In this document: piece by piece, positions 9,507-21,704 of the stretch
Position numbering within the stretch: the first letter of the stretch is position 1
Layout: each line of letters begins with the position of its first letter
Source of the DNA: Plasmopara viticola
Lineage: Eukaryota > Oomycota > Peronosporomycetes > Peronosporales > Peronosporaceae
Direction: 5' to 3'
DNA length: 64,000 nt
NCBI GenBank assembly: GCA_001695595.3
Contig: MBPM02000013.1
Span: 1 to 64,000, forward strand
Made by a program: the position numbers and the translations under genes
The notes under the pieces: generated by a model
The model's database searches: none
Told to the model about the DNA's origin: nothing
The model's input: only the letters and a program-made list of their open reading frames with translations

Positions 9507-12500
9507 GTTGACCCCAAGAGCAACATCAAGCCCGTATATTCGACCGCGAAAAAGCTGCTTCTCCTGATTGAGGAAAAGTACAGGCAGCGGCTTTTACATG
9601 CAGATGAGAATCAGACAGAGACACTTTCACAGGCGCTGTGAGTATCTTGTAAGATGACGCAAAATTTTGCTTCACTGATTACGGGAGAGGCGTGGGATTG
9701 GTCCCGACAAAATTTCCTGAAGGCCGTAAAAATATATGATATGGCCAATTTGTATGTAAGTCGAAAATTTTGGTTGCATATTGGGTATGGTCCACACCTA
9801 CGCTTAGATCTTGAGACCTTGGCTCCTGAAATGGCATTATCCGGATCCGAGGCATTTTTTATGTTGAGTTGTCTCTAATTAACAGATCAAGTAAGAGGTA
9901 CCCAAAGGTAATGGGCACAAAGGAACTCGCCAAGTGTGAGTAGCATCTCGAAGGTCTACTAACTCCCAAAAGAGCTTTTATAATTAACTCATGGTAGTAA
10001 CAGCGCTAGAAAGTACTTAAATGTATACCCAGACCACTGTGCCAAGTTAAAATGAACGGGCCGTTTGTTAATGCCGGGCTTTTATGGTGGGACCTGGCTC
10101 CTAGTATTTTTTTTAAATAATCGCTTCTCATACAGAAGTTTTTCTTAAAGATATTTACAAATGAGATTGAGTCGTTTGCGGCAATGTAATCCTAAATGGT
10201 TATGAAGGTAGGACCAAAAGACAATAGTATTATGTATCAAATCAGGCTGTAAACTGTAGTATATTGCAAACTTGTAGTACTAAAACCGTTAATTGTAAAC
10301 TCTGATTCAGAGGACGATCGCTCATCTGTGTAAGGAGCTGTACAAAATCATCACAAAAAGAATGTATGGATCAGAATTAGATTGATGGTGCTCGTGAATG
10401 TGACAAATTTCTAAAATTTATGCTGCGATATAGCGATGCGATGGATACAATAGAGCAATATTTGTTGTGTACCTTATGGTTTCTTTTTTAGCAAGGATGT
10501 ACAGCTCGAGGTACCATGTATTAGCAGCAATTTGAAATTGAAGGGACCTAGACACTTGATCGTATTTTCGTTTAGGTTGTAGCATATAAAGTGATAGCCT
10601 TTTAAAACTGGGCCCAATTAGGCAATAATTCTTCAAGCTTCCTATCTAGACGTCTCTTCACGCTCATTATTTTTCTGAAGGCTTGTTGCCATAAACATCA
10701 CCTGGACGACGCTTAATAGTAGCTAAGCTCTTTTATGTACTCTTGTTCGTTCGACTAGCTATTGTGATTGAATGCAATCTGGTTAAGAAAAAGCGATCTA
10801 CACAACCGCTACGTATGGAAGCAGATTGAGACATAGAATCGTTTCGATTCTCGACAATACTCTTCGTACAGCTGAATGGGGAAAACGTCGCGGAATAAAT
10901 ACATCTTCTAGTAATCTTTCATGTTATTACGCTAATCGTTTGCAATACTAATGCATCTCAAAGTTGTTCAAGCTACTTTAATCCTCGAACAAGATCGAGG
11001 TCGTAAGCTGTAACGACGAAGAAGACCGTCGCCGCTTATAAAAAAAAATTGGAGCTTTGCAGCACGGTATCGAATCAGCTGGGATGGCCTTACATTCAAT
11101 TTAATGGTGTACTGGCATGTAATTTTTGGAGCAAGACGCGAGCAAGCAAACAGAACACCTCTAAAAATGAGAATTCAACTTAAGCCTAAGGCAACTTGTG
11201 TGAAGCTAAAGCGTTTGCAGACACGAAGATCCATAACAAAAGGTGTTTTATAATTGGCCGTCGAAGCCACATACTATCTAAAAAAGCCTAAAGAAATGTT
11301 CAAGAGTTGGGTAGTTAGGCTTCAGCAATAACAGACACGCAGATACCGGAGACGACCCAATTTCTCGATGGTAGCACAGGCTACCCTGAATTTGCAAAGG
11401 CTTTGTTGCAGTTATAGCTAACTTTCCCTGAAGCCCTTGATAGATGCTCAACCTGTTTTGTTTGCCTCCGAAAGCATGCGCGCGACGCTTTAGGGTGATA
11501 ATGCTACAGGCACGTACGAATGACACGACAGGCGCGAAAAAATCGAAAGGGCAAGGAATCGACCTGCAAATAGTTTTAGCGCTTCAACGGCTCAAATTAG
11601 ATGATCAAGAGTAGCTATTATCTCACAGCAATCAGCAGTGATCTTATACATTAAGTGACTGACTAGCAAGCAGTTCCCCTTCGTATCCACAAGTTTGTGA
11701 TACCCACGCTGAAAGAGTTATCTCAAAGAACACAGGATAAAGTTTAATCGACTACTTGTAATAGCAAGGGAAATTACGTCTTTTTACGCAATGAGATGAT
11801 GATAGGGGGCTTATTCAGCGACTGAGGCCAGGTAATATTGCCATGCAAAACAAAATCATTGGAAAGAGCTACAGCGTAAATCTCAAGAAGCTCTAAAGCC
11901 TAGTAATAACTCTCGCCAGGCGATACCACTAGATCAAAGGATTGTTGCTGGTATAATTATGCTGCCATGCGAATCAAATTCCGTCACAATTGGATCCCTT
12001 AACCAATGCGGAAAGCATGTAGGCTATTCTCTGAAGACATTGAGCAAACGCAAATCGGTTGATCAGCTAGCTTTGTTTCTTGGGTTGAAAGAGGCGATAT
12101 CGACTAGAGGCGACATCGACTACCTCTAAAAAAATACCAAAAAGATTGTCACTGAAGTTGCGTTTAAATTGCTACTAGTAATAGTACCACGAAAAAGGTA
12201 GTCTTGTCATAAATGCCGGCAACGCATCGACCAACCCCTAGGAGCAAGATTATTTGAGCTCAAAAAAGAAAAGAGTTTGTACATTTTTGTGCAATTGGGC
12301 AAAAGTAACTAAATTTTTATATTTGAGCCATGGCCGATAATGCGTCACCGAGTTCTTGGTTCAAAGGTTTCTGTCGTTGCTCTATCGAAATGAACAATGT
12401 AAAGTAACTTGTGTCAACTAAACGGCGTAGCCGCCCTCCATCAGACAGTGCAATTTATTTTGCTACGATCTTTTTAACTCGTGGTCGTTGATGCGCCACA

Positions 12501-13229
12501 AAAAGACACTTATGGCGATGACTAGCAAATTCTTTAAAAACTAAGCAAGCTTAACGAGTCAGACCTACATTTGAGTAGAAACCTCCGGTACTGATCGCTG
12601 TAACAACACTTAAAGCAATATCGACCTTAACGAAAGTACATTTGAACCTGACGGTGATTTGCGCAGAATAAATGCCACAGGGTGAAGCGATCAAACATCA
12701 GATCAAAATATTCCAGGGGGCAACCCAAGTTATGCTTCATGAGCCGCTCATTATCAGACAGCATATCAATAGTGCTGTCATTGTGGCCAACACTGCCAGA
12801 CGTAATTCACTGTTGTTAAATTTAAACTTGGCAAGAAAATTTACCCACTCGAGCGATTTATTTTGTGCTCCGTGACAGTGGTAGCTGTCATGTGGAAAAA
12901 CTCCCAATCTCATTCACCACTGTCACTGTTATCCAAAGTCCTGAGTATATAATTTAAGCTGGATGCTTGCGCGGCTAATATATATATATAAATTGAGCGT
13001 TTTAAATCTGTTTTAATGTCTGGAAGCAGTAGGCATAAAAGAAAAGAGGAAAGGGGCTAACTTATACGGCATTTATTTTTTTCATGAGTAGCAAACAGCT
13101 GTTGCTGCAAGCATACGAAATACCAATGCGTTAACCTGGGTCAATGGCGCTAAGCGCTCCGAGCCCTTGTTAAAACTCGCTATCGTTACTGCGACGCGTT
13201 TGTAGCTTTTGTGAATTGAAGAAATCTTG

Positions 13230-13593
13230 GGAATGCTACCAGAATATTTGTGCGCTGAGAAATCTTGTATGCATCGAATGCAACCGCTAAAGGCTATCCA
13301 AGTGAATTGCTAATATTTACGGCTCTGTGTATAGCTTTCCTGAGGCCTGCTATCTTAGTAAAATGTGAGAATATTGACAATCCTCTTATAAGCTTCGGTA
13401 CACCACTTTCATCAGCTCTACAGTGCGTCAAGCCGTCGTGTTTCTTACGGCTATGTTTTAAGGATAGCTTAATCCTCATACTAATTACTGCCACGCCATC
13501 ATGTGCTGATGCTCAGCTTCTATGTACTCGACACCAGCTCGGATGCTGGTGGTGATGAGGAGCCCAGTATTCACGTATAATTTGCCGCGTAAG
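13230..13593 (-). pseudogene. RxLR effector remnant (N-terminal part)
   Basis: Antisense reading aligns with the signal-peptide region of the remnant at 48,986 and, through it, with the intact effectors. A diverged leader is followed by a stretch whose stops and frame changes remove the RxLR and dEER region. The position of the start codon, near 13,591-13,593, is no longer ATG. Only about the first 120 codons of the gene are represented. Its inverted partner at 48,986-49,370 ends at the same place in the gene, so the truncation predates the A/D duplication. Confidence 0.6.
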
Positions 13594-16500
13594 GTGTTGA
13601 TAAGCGAGATGATGTACTTTGACCGATGTTTACGATGTTTACTTACTAATTCTGTCGACAAAACGGATTTCTTAGCTTATTAGTATCGACGGCTGGCAAC
13701 TTTTTTCTTCTAATTGTGCCGTGGCATATTGTTTTCTTTAAATATAGCGTAATGTCGTAGTCATGAGCGACGATACTTCTAAGGATCGTACAAGCAGCTA
13801 ATAATTACCGGACACGACGACATAAATTTCAGCGCAAACTTCGGGTGTACTTAAGTAAAAGAAATAGCCGGAAAAACACAGCTTTTCTAAGTAGCTATTT
13901 TGATCACTGTTTGCTTCGCAAGCTGCAGTGCACCAATCGAGAGCGCTGACGGGTATAAAAACGCGGTTTCCTCATATGCTAGTATCGGGCTAACGTAATA
14001 AGTAATAGGCTATAATTGCGCTTCGAGCTACTGGCGAAGTGATACAGGAGCTGGCCGCAAAGTCGGAGGTCCACCGTGCAGCCCCTTTGAGTGTCACGAT
14101 ATGCGTTTGTAATGGTTAATTTGCTCGACAAAAATCTAGTAGCTGGATTATTTTAGTCACCAAGAGTGACGTGCGGGTGGAAAAAGATTTAAACAATTTT
14201 ATGTGTAAGCTTGATAGCAAGAACTTTTGCATTTTTGTTCCATTACGAAGTAATTATATAACTTACAAGTCAGTGAGTACTTGCTGTCGCGAATGCCCGC
14301 TTCGAGCCTTAAAACTTAAGAGAAAATGTTTAGATCCTACACTGGCAAGCTCTTGGAAAGTTTGCTTCAAAAACCGCCTCTCAGATGCGTCCTATTATTT
14401 GCATATGTACTAAGCGATTTAAGCTCCAGGAAAGTGATAGCGATACTGAGTTTGTTAACATCTTTTTCTTGGTATGACAAGTTTTTCGTAAAAGGTGGCG
14501 ATGAACAAGTTTCCAAAAGTTTCCCGTATGACTTTAAGATGAGTGTGATATCCAGGAACGAGTCAAGTATGAGTTGTTGTTTAATGTGGATCACACGTTA
14601 ATTGACATTAGCATGGGTCAAAACGGACTATTGAACTTGCTAGAGCCAATTGAAGACAATTTTAGTTGCCTTGCACATTACGATAACTGTTATCTATCAG
14701 AATGTCAGACGTTTTACCCTTGACTTGTGCTTTCAGCGACTGGGAAAGGTTTTGGTACTTCGGTGTTTCAGGAGCGCAAAGTTGATAGGGAAAACGCAAT
14801 TAACGCAAGAGCGCTATCAAAGAATGCAGATAGTGACGAGAAAAGAATACTATAATGCATGAAGGAGGTTTGTATGTTGAGTTTATTTTCTTTTTTTTGT
14901 GAAAGTCCTATTTATGTAAAACTTCGTATGAAATCATAAATCGCCTTTATTGAATTCACCAAAGACTCACCAAATAAATTTTGCACCAACTCCACCTAAA
15001 AATTAAGCGCTGCCCCAAGATTGAGACTGTTTCACTGAGAATTGCGGCAAAGTTATATGATTCTGTCAATGCCTTTTCCCTAGACGCTTACGCGTGCCGA
15101 GAAAGTATAATTAGTAGTATAGGCAGAGCATGGGGAGAGGCTTGCACTGACTAACTCGTGCGAGAGCTCATCAAGCGCCATACGGACCGTGAGACGTCGA
15201 TGGACAAAATGAATACCAAGAAATTGCTGATGTTTACTATTTAGAAAAAGACGAGACTGAATTATGTCATCTTGGGATAGGTCAATCACATGTTTCTGTC
15301 GTATCGAATTGTTTGTCGTTCTATGACATAACTTTCGCCGCTGTATTCTTTTTATTAACATTCAGTATCACTAGCAGGTGCTTGTTTGACTAGAGTAAGG
15401 AATGTTCAAATGACGCTGTCTACGCTGACTTACATAAACAATTATCCATACAAATGGATAAGGCAATAAGCTTAAGTCGTATCATCGCACGACATGGAGT
15501 ATTTGCGCAAAAGAGACGTCTCCTTTTTGAATAAAGAAAGTTTTGACCTTCAAGATACAATTCAGCACTTCACAGTAAGCTTGGTGCCATTGTCATCGTT
15601 TTGCTTGTACCCCAAATTCCTCGAAGTATGGAAAGACAACTTTTGTGTAGGCTTGGCAACGAAATGATGTATTTAGCACTTTAACTCTGAGGAGCTTCAA
15701 GCTCAGGCCTTCTTCACTCTCTTTCTGGTCCAATCATTTCTTTGATAGTCGGAGGATGAACTTGACAGTATAAGCTTTGAAGTGTGTGCAAGAGCTGACA
15801 CAGTCACATGAACTGATGATCCGAATGAAGAATGGAATTGTCCTGAATGGCGTGGGTAGCTGGCTCTACAATCTTATCTTCTGACCATGATAATTTTGAA
15901 AGCAGAGAGACCGACGAGGCTGTTGATGAAGTCGCCACATAGTCGATTGACGCGACAGTCAAACGACATCTAAACTTTGAGAAACTTAAGTGATCCAATC
16001 CAGCCGGCCTTCCAGAGCGTTTGCTCAAAAAAAAATGTCTTGGCGAATAGCGCACTTATCTGGGTTGAGGTCATAGCGACAGCTTAATAACACAAGTGAT
16101 CTTGTTCTTGCTTGGGGACATATATATAAGCGACTATAATTAGCTAGTATCCGGAGAAATGAGTCGCGTACCGCAATTGCCCCATGCGATAAACTTGACG
16201 AGCCAAACCATTTCACATGGCTTTGAAAAAAGAATTGCACAGATTGTTGTGCTGTTCACAGATTTGAGATGTACTCCAATGACCATTGATGGAGCAGATG
16301 AACTTCTATGCAAAAGCAAACTATATCCATTTGTGCTTATAATGGCTTCGTGATGACCATCTCAGGTCTCACTGGGGCCGTCCGAGGTAAGTTCAGCTAT
16401 GTTGACGTCGCCCTCAGCAGAGATCTGGCCGAGGATTTTTATGTCTGACAATTTGACACGCACGAAGCAATGCAAACTGATGAACCAACACCGAACCACC

Positions 16501-16911
16501 AATCAAAAGATCGAGATTGGGACAGAATTGCCAAAACATCCTCGGAGCCACTATCAGAAGATGCAGATAAAACCGCAAGGCGTTTAGAAATAGCGCATTG
16601 ATCGATTGCATGAGCAAACTAACTTTTGAGCCTGCTCTGCAATAAGACCGAGCAGTTTTTTATGCGCCGGGGCTTGATTGTCGACTATATTGGCAGGGTG
16701 ATCAGAAGGGTGTTGTGAATCTAGAACATATCCTCTAGTACGCTGGCAAGCTTGAACACTTCAGTTCAAGTGACATATGGGATAAGCAAATCAGCACTAG
16801 CAAAGTGTTTTAACGCCGAGACCCGCTCGTCCAGCAGCCGCTGGTTCATCGGGTGTATTGGTTTATCAGTTGACTTGATTGACCTTTGAGTGTAGATTGT
16901 TCGGATAGAGA

Positions 16912-18033
16912 TTTTTTTATAATTACTTGCTTATAAGCCTCATTATATCCTTCAAGTACTTCTCGAAATTTGAGATCCGACAGCGGCAACCGAAGAAAGA
17001 AAAGTACCAGAGCCGAAAGAGATCAAGATCGCTCCGGATTCCGGAATTATAGTTAGGCTGCTGCCAAGTCCAGTTCTGACGAATGGAATCTAAGGGCGAT
17101 GCTGACTCGATCTGATCTTGAAGTGAAGCACTTTTCGCACAAGAAACAAATAAACTTGTTTCAGCAGTCATTTGCTAAATCTTATTTTAAAGCTGGTAAT
17201 CCCGAAGCGGCATTTTTGGCAAAAAGGCTGTCTGTTGTGAAAACACAACGCGTCTTCAGCCGAACAATTACAAACCGAAGGTACTGATCTTTGCATTTTG
17301 CTACCGCTAAAGCTTTCGTAAAATAGGAGATGAGAAGACAACTTCTTGCACAATAAAAAGCTTTTTATCGTCTCAAGCATTGACATAAGGCGTGGGCACC
17401 TCAGGCAAGAATTGCATTGCAGGCTTCGAACCTAAGCTTTTCAAGCTGCCAAGCGAGCTCAGCAGTATGCAAAGATTTTTTTTGCGAAGCCAAGATTTTG
17501 GCTTATAAAGTCTCATGTGTCTCTCGCTGGGCGCGGTAGCCTGATGATACAAGCACCAATATATCCTCTTAAGCAGTCATTGCTCCCTCATTAGACACGG
17601 GCTTGTGTTCCACCCACGGATTGAGAACCAAGCGAGATTTAATTAGTTTTGACTGCGCCTCGTCGCCATCGGTTTCGGTACCCGTGCACTACGTCCGATT
17701 AGAGAATGTGCATGGTGTGTGCAAAGAATACACCGGTCAATCACAAGCACAATGTGTACGATGCTCAGAATTACGAGTGCTATCAGGCAAGCGTGGCGTA
17801 CGAAGCGTACCACCTGAACGAAATCGATGTACAACTCGATTTGGTGGTGCAAGCCATAGGCTCACAAGCAGGTCTCAGGCTGCGAAGAAGAACCTTGAAC
17901 ATCAATGTTGACAAGTTAGAGCAAGCCAGACGATTGGGGTCTTGTACTTTTATGGGTACAGCGATTGACCCGTACGGCGTAAGGTCTGTGAGCGGCAGAG
18001 GCGTCATGTGACGGCAAAGTGTCTTTACGCCGA
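16912..18033. other. about 1.1 kb present here but absent from the inverted counterpart
   Basis: The left flank (GATTGTTCGGATAGAGA, ending near 16,911) and the right flank (GTGCTTCGCAGTACTCG, from about 18,034) are nearly adjacent in the D-side copy (about 45,880-45,910, reversed). The extra segment is more GC-rich at 17,640-18,010 and holds overlapping short open frames there, one of 101 codons at 17,706-18,011. No terminal repeats, target duplication or known domain are evident. It may be an insertion in this copy or a deletion from the other. Confidence 0.5.
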
Positions 18034-19112
18034 TGTGCTTCGCAGTACTCGAGCACTGTGACCTCTGTAAGAGTTCATTTATGTACGGCCACAACAGTGC
18101 AAAACGTGCGGACGGTAGTCGATATTCAGATGAGCCATTCGCTTGGTATGTGGAATAATAAGGTAATGAGGCACTTGTTACAGCGGCGATGTCGGAAAGT
18201 TGAAAAAGATTTGACTTGCATACATTTAGAAAATACAAAGTCTTGACAGGAAATAGTGTTGGAAGATTGCGTTACGTTTGAAGTAGATATTACTGTATAA
18301 CGGCCGTTACATCAAGTTGAGCTTTTAAGCAAAAAAGAGCGTGGCTTTTGTTGCACGACAGGCTATCTATACCGACGACAACTATACGATAAAGATATTT
18401 AAAGGTAGAAAGTCCTGCGGCACTCGCTTACTAAAGCACCTATATTATTTTAAATTCGCACACGTTTCCGAAAATTTGGGGAGTGTGGATCGTCGTCTAC
18501 GGTAAGATCGTTCCTGCACACGTCCCACTTCTTACAGTAATTATTGGTGCTATGTGATCAGTCTTTTTAATAATTTTTCCAATTATCAAAACGTCGAAGA
18601 AGAAACGTTCGACGTCGTGCTCCACGGACTGCTAGCCGTCGATGGAAGGTTCGCAAAGGAAGCACCAAAGAATAAGATAATGGTGCTTATACAGAGGACA
18701 AAAAAAAGAGAGGCAGACACGGTTTTTGCCGTAACTAAATTAATATATGTGGAGTACTTAATCTAAATTCCATTGCATACATGCCCTAAATATTACGTTG
18801 AAAAGTGTATTAATCAAGTGCGCGAATAGTCACAACAGTTAAGGTAGTACACACGACAGGCTATAACTTGTACCAGCAAGGCAAGTGGGTAAGCACAATA
18901 ATCAAACAAGAGCTACACCAAACCATCTAAAGTTGAGTGGAGGAAGTTTGAGTGGCACGTAAACGTATCAGGTGTTGCAAATACTTCAATGCTCATTCAA
19001 TAACGCACAAAACGCGAAGACAGTAAGAGAAAGCGACAACTGCGTGCAACAGACGTGTTAATCTCGCGCTTTCGCGAGTGTCAATCTATCCCCTTCTTAG
19101 CAATTGTATCGG

Positions 19113-20990
19113 TTACGTAGATTTTTGACGTTCCTTTTCTTGTAGCTGTTCTCGTCTCATACGTGATCTGGTCTCCTTCTTTGGACGTCTCTTGGTAGCA
19201 GATGGTATTACGCACAATGAACGTTTATTTTTGCAGAACTCGTAAAACTTTTCGTATGTTTCAAGCAGCAGCACAAGATATTCGGTTTGGAGTTCTAGCA
19301 GAGGGTTCCTCTGGCCTGCTTCCGACTGGTGGACTGCTGTAACGCGATTCGAACCCAGTGCGAACTCCAATTTCGCCTGATTTAAACGACTCACATAATC
19401 TTTGAGATACACGCCTGCCTTAACGTTCAAGCTTGGATCAGGATTGACGTCCCAATTTAAAATATACCACATCCTCTTCATCACTGCAAGCATCGGTTCG
19501 TAGTGAAACTTTGAGTACTTGAGAAAAGCCGTGCGAATTGCCGTAAATTGAGCCTTTTCGCCCTCTCCTACAACAATTTCCCTGGGAACTTTTTTCGTCT
19601 TTTGGGCTTGATTAGTCGCCTCTTCCAGAAGCTCAGAAATCATTTGTCTGCGGCTCGACCAATCGTTACTGTCGGGTCTCAGCGGTGTTTTTAATACGTT
19701 GGTAGGCAAAGCAGTGGGTTGCTTGCCGTTTGAGGCATCAGCAATGAAAGCAGAAAGATTTGGGGGCGTGAGTTGGTCATCGTCTCGGTAAATGTTATCG
19801 ACAATCTCGTACCAGGCCTTCTTGTCAGTCTCACTAAGATTAGCCTTTTTCACGGCATCCACTACACTGCCAAACATGTCACTTTCCACTTTCGTCAAAG
19901 TAGCCTTTTCCGTTGGCAACGCAGCGGAATTAGAATCTACGTTGACACTAGGTTGCGCATTTTGCATCAGTCTTAGCTCTACTCGAAGCGTCGACTGTTG
20001 TTTGAACTTGGTGCAGGCTCCATTGTTGGAAAGGCAAAAGTCGAAAAAGTCACGGTACATGCGTACCCATCTTTTGAGACGCAGTAACCGCATTAGGCGA
20101 AGCTGTATCTCCTCATGATCCTCCGAAGTAACCTTCAGCATATCCTTCAACCTTTTGTCCAGAACTGGCTTAGAATCGAAAACCAGCTTTTTCAAATCTT
20201 CCAAATTCATTATCATCAACCTTCTAATAAAACGTTTGTACACAACATTTCTGCTAGGTCTCGAGTCGCTTGACCAATTGACCATGCCAATAAAAGTCAT
20301 TGTTTCATCACTTGTCGGTTTATATTTCGCTAATTTGCGCTTGAGGTACTTTAAAAACAATTTGTGAGCTTTTTCGACATCATCTTTGCTCAAGACAATC
20401 GTCGTGGGTATCATCTTGCCATGGATATTGCTGCTTTGGGTCGCCTTTGAAGGCCCAGTTGTGCGCGGTTTCTTTGATCGAAGGCCTGCAATTTCTTTTG
20501 GAATGGCGGAGCCCGAGGCCTTGTCCGAACTCGTTAGTGCTTGAGCAGTGCGTTTGTTACTAAACTGGCTACTGGGAATTTCAAAGTGGCTCGCAGTATA
20601 TGTGCGAGGGTCCTGGTTTCGTAAAATGTTATATGCCTCCAACGCACCCGTTGAAGTCTCTTCCGGTGAAGCATTAAGATCAAAGCTTAAATGGGTCGCT
20701 TTCCTCACGGTATCTAACACCTCCTCGCTCACTGAAGTGAGCGCGTTTCCAACAAACCCCACGGAAGGTTCCGGCATACGCTCTTCATCAGCCGCGCTGA
20801 GCGCCAAGTCGTCGTGTTGATCGCGGCTGCCCCGAAGGATTCTTCTAGGCGATAACTCAGTGTCTATTTCACCCGAAACCTTACCATCATGGTGGGATGA
20901 TTGTCGATGTACGATTTGATCGGACTCTGCAGCTGTCCGGATGCTATTTGTGACGAGAAGCGCAGTGGTTACGTAAAATGCGCCGCGCAT
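19113..20990 (-). CDS. RxLR-dEER effector, intact, 625 aa
   Basis: Residues 1-21 form a signal peptide (MRGAFYV, a hydrophobic core, small residues before ES). RILR lies at 50-53 and DEER at 68-71, the spacing of oomycete host-translocated effectors. The C-terminal region contains an internal duplication: residues about 205-326 and 484-593 each open with an FLKY segment, pass through a tryptophan (NW), and close in a Tyr-x-x-Phe-aromatic-x-Phe-Cys...Cys element (YRDFFDFC, 312-319; YEKFYEFC, 579-586). Between them is an acidic region with AWYEIV (392-397). Basic clusters KRRPKK (600-605) and RSKKPR (171-176) could direct it to the nucleus. The gene has no introns and starts at the ATG just before the signal peptide. 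Its job in the host is unknown; I know of no named family for this C-terminus. A broken tandem copy lies upstream. Confidence 0.93.
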   Translation of the reverse strand: MRGAFYVTTALLVTNSIRTAAESDQIVHRQSSHHDGKVSGEIDTELSPRRILRGSRDQHDDLALSAADEERMPEPSVGFVGNALTSVSEEVLDTVRKATHLSFDLNASPEETSTGALEAYNILRNQDPRTYTASHFEIPSSQFSNKRTAQALTSSDKASGSAIPKEIAGLRSKKPRTTGPSKATQSSNIHGKMIPTTIVLSKDDVEKAHKLFLKYLKRKLAKYKPTSDETMTFIGMVNWSSDSRPSRNVVYKRFIRRLMIMNLEDLKKLVFDSKPVLDKRLKDMLKVTSEDHEEIQLRLMRLLRLKRWVRMYRDFFDFCLSNNGACTKFKQQSTLRVELRLMQNAQPSVNVDSNSAALPTEKATLTKVESDMFGSVVDAVKKANLSETDKKAWYEIVDNIYRDDDQLTPPNLSAFIADASNGKQPTALPTNVLKTPLRPDSNDWSSRRQMISELLEEATNQAQKTKKVPREIVVGEGEKAQFTAIRTAFLKYSKFHYEPMLAVMKRMWYILNWDVNPDPSLNVKAGVYLKDYVSRLNQAKLEFALGSNRVTAVHQSEAGQRNPLLELQTEYLVLLLETYEKFYEFCKNKRSLCVIPSATKRRPKKETRSRMRREQLQEKERQKST

Positions 20991-21061
20991 GGAGATGACG
21001 ACGTGGTTTAAGGAATTGTTTTTTTAGAGTACCCAATTTGTCTGGCTTGTGGTTTAAAGGA

Positions 21062-21071
21062 CGGCCAATCA
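21062..21071 (-). promoter_or_regulatory. shared upstream element TGATTGGCCG, intact effector at 20,990
   Basis: On the minus strand TGATTGGCCG lies about 72-81 bp before the ATG. The core TTGGCCG occurs at nearly the same distance in the other intact effector and in two effector pseudogenes. It contains an inverted CCAAT box. Confidence 0.45.
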
Positions 21072-21139
21072 TTTTATCTTGAATTATGAGGTGTTCAGTG
21101 GTAAAAACACATTATTGTTTCACTTTTACAGCACTGCGG

Positions 21140-21340
21140 TACCATCTATTGGTCAGCGTCTTCTTTTAATTTGCCAATTAAAAAAACGTCGAAGAAGAAT
21201 CGATCGACAACGTGCTCTACGGACTACTAGACGCCGACAAAAGATTGCAGTCGAAGCACCAAAGGAAGTTGATGGTAGTGCTCATACAAAGGCCATAAAT
21301 AATAGAGAGAGACCAATCGTTCTTCACAAAAACATTGTCG
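21140..21340 (+). repeat. short repeat downstream of effector genes
   Basis: About 200 bp similar to 18,541-18,740 (both contain AAACGTCGAAGAAGAA) and, more weakly, to 62,800-62,950 (shared ATACAGAGGACAAAA with 18,541-18,740). In the tandem pair it lies roughly 360 bp beyond each stop position and runs antisense to the gene. Beyond the third gene it runs in the sense direction. This supports a tandem duplication unit of about 2.6 kb for the two minus-strand effectors. No independent function is seen. Confidence 0.6.
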
Positions 21341-21704
21341 TATTAGAATTTTTTCGTGGGTCAAACGCCCACAATATTGGGGTGAAAATCGTCACGCGAA
21401 TAACCACTACAATTGAGGCAGTACACATGGCTAGCTATAGACTGTGCCAGCAAGACGAGTGGATAACTGCTAACAAAAAATCAATCAAGGGAACACCGGT
21501 ATTTGCACTCTAACATCTTAAATTAATGGAAAAAACGTATCGGTCTTAAATAAAGTAAAGTTAAGTGGCACGCAAACGTATCATGCGTTGCAACGGTTGC
21601 AATGCGCATCCAATCAAGCACAAGTGAGAAAAGGGACATCTGCGTGCAGCAGACATAATGTGTACAATTCGTACTAAAAATGCGCAGTCGTAATTGTCTC
21701 GGTA

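Larger units (their letters stand above)
5531..13100 (+). repeat. large repeat, copy A (interrupted by a TIR element)
   Basis: The stretch has direct similarity to copy B (28,021-33,830) and inverted similarity to C (34,660-41,930) and D (49,560-56,720). Anchors: bases 7,549-7,571 match the reverse of 40,111-40,134 in C, and the GC-rich block 9,478-9,506 recurs in all four copies. Bases 6,803-6,860 match the reverse of about 56,100-56,150 in D. Similarity to D is moderate, roughly 80-88% by eye in the best parts. No convincing gene lies inside: open frames are short, mostly lack ATG and are broken in the other copies. It could be a very old, large non-coding transposon or a segmental-duplication unit; I cannot name it. 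Confidence 0.75.
13100..19100 (+). repeat. flank of repeat A, inverted counterpart of 45,240-49,560
   Basis: Similarity to the D side continues inverted beyond the core repeat. For example, 15,120-15,160 (GGCAGAGCATGGGGAGAGGC) matches about 47,730-47,760, 16,400-16,600 matches about 46,200-46,400, and 18,900-19,050 matches 45,250-45,355. Apart from an effector remnant and an insertion of about 1.1 kb, both listed separately, I see no gene. The stretch is AT-rich with only short open frames. Confidence 0.7.

Noticed and set aside
9429..9641. Short open frames over the GC-rich block in all four repeat copies (also 30,466-30,660, 37,867-38,061, 53,077-53,292)
   Set aside because: Outside the 29-bp block the translations of A/D and B/C are unrelated, and starts are mostly non-ATG. 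The conservation is better explained at the DNA level.
13265..13555. A 96-codon plus-strand frame with hydrophobic stretches
   Set aside because: It is antisense to the effector remnant at 13,230-13,593, and its hydrophobic look comes from the complementary signal-peptide and leucine-rich sequence.
20548..20820. Plus-strand frames across the intact effector and Ipi1/TEX10 genes
   Set aside because: They lie inside well-supported genes on the opposite strand and have no domains.
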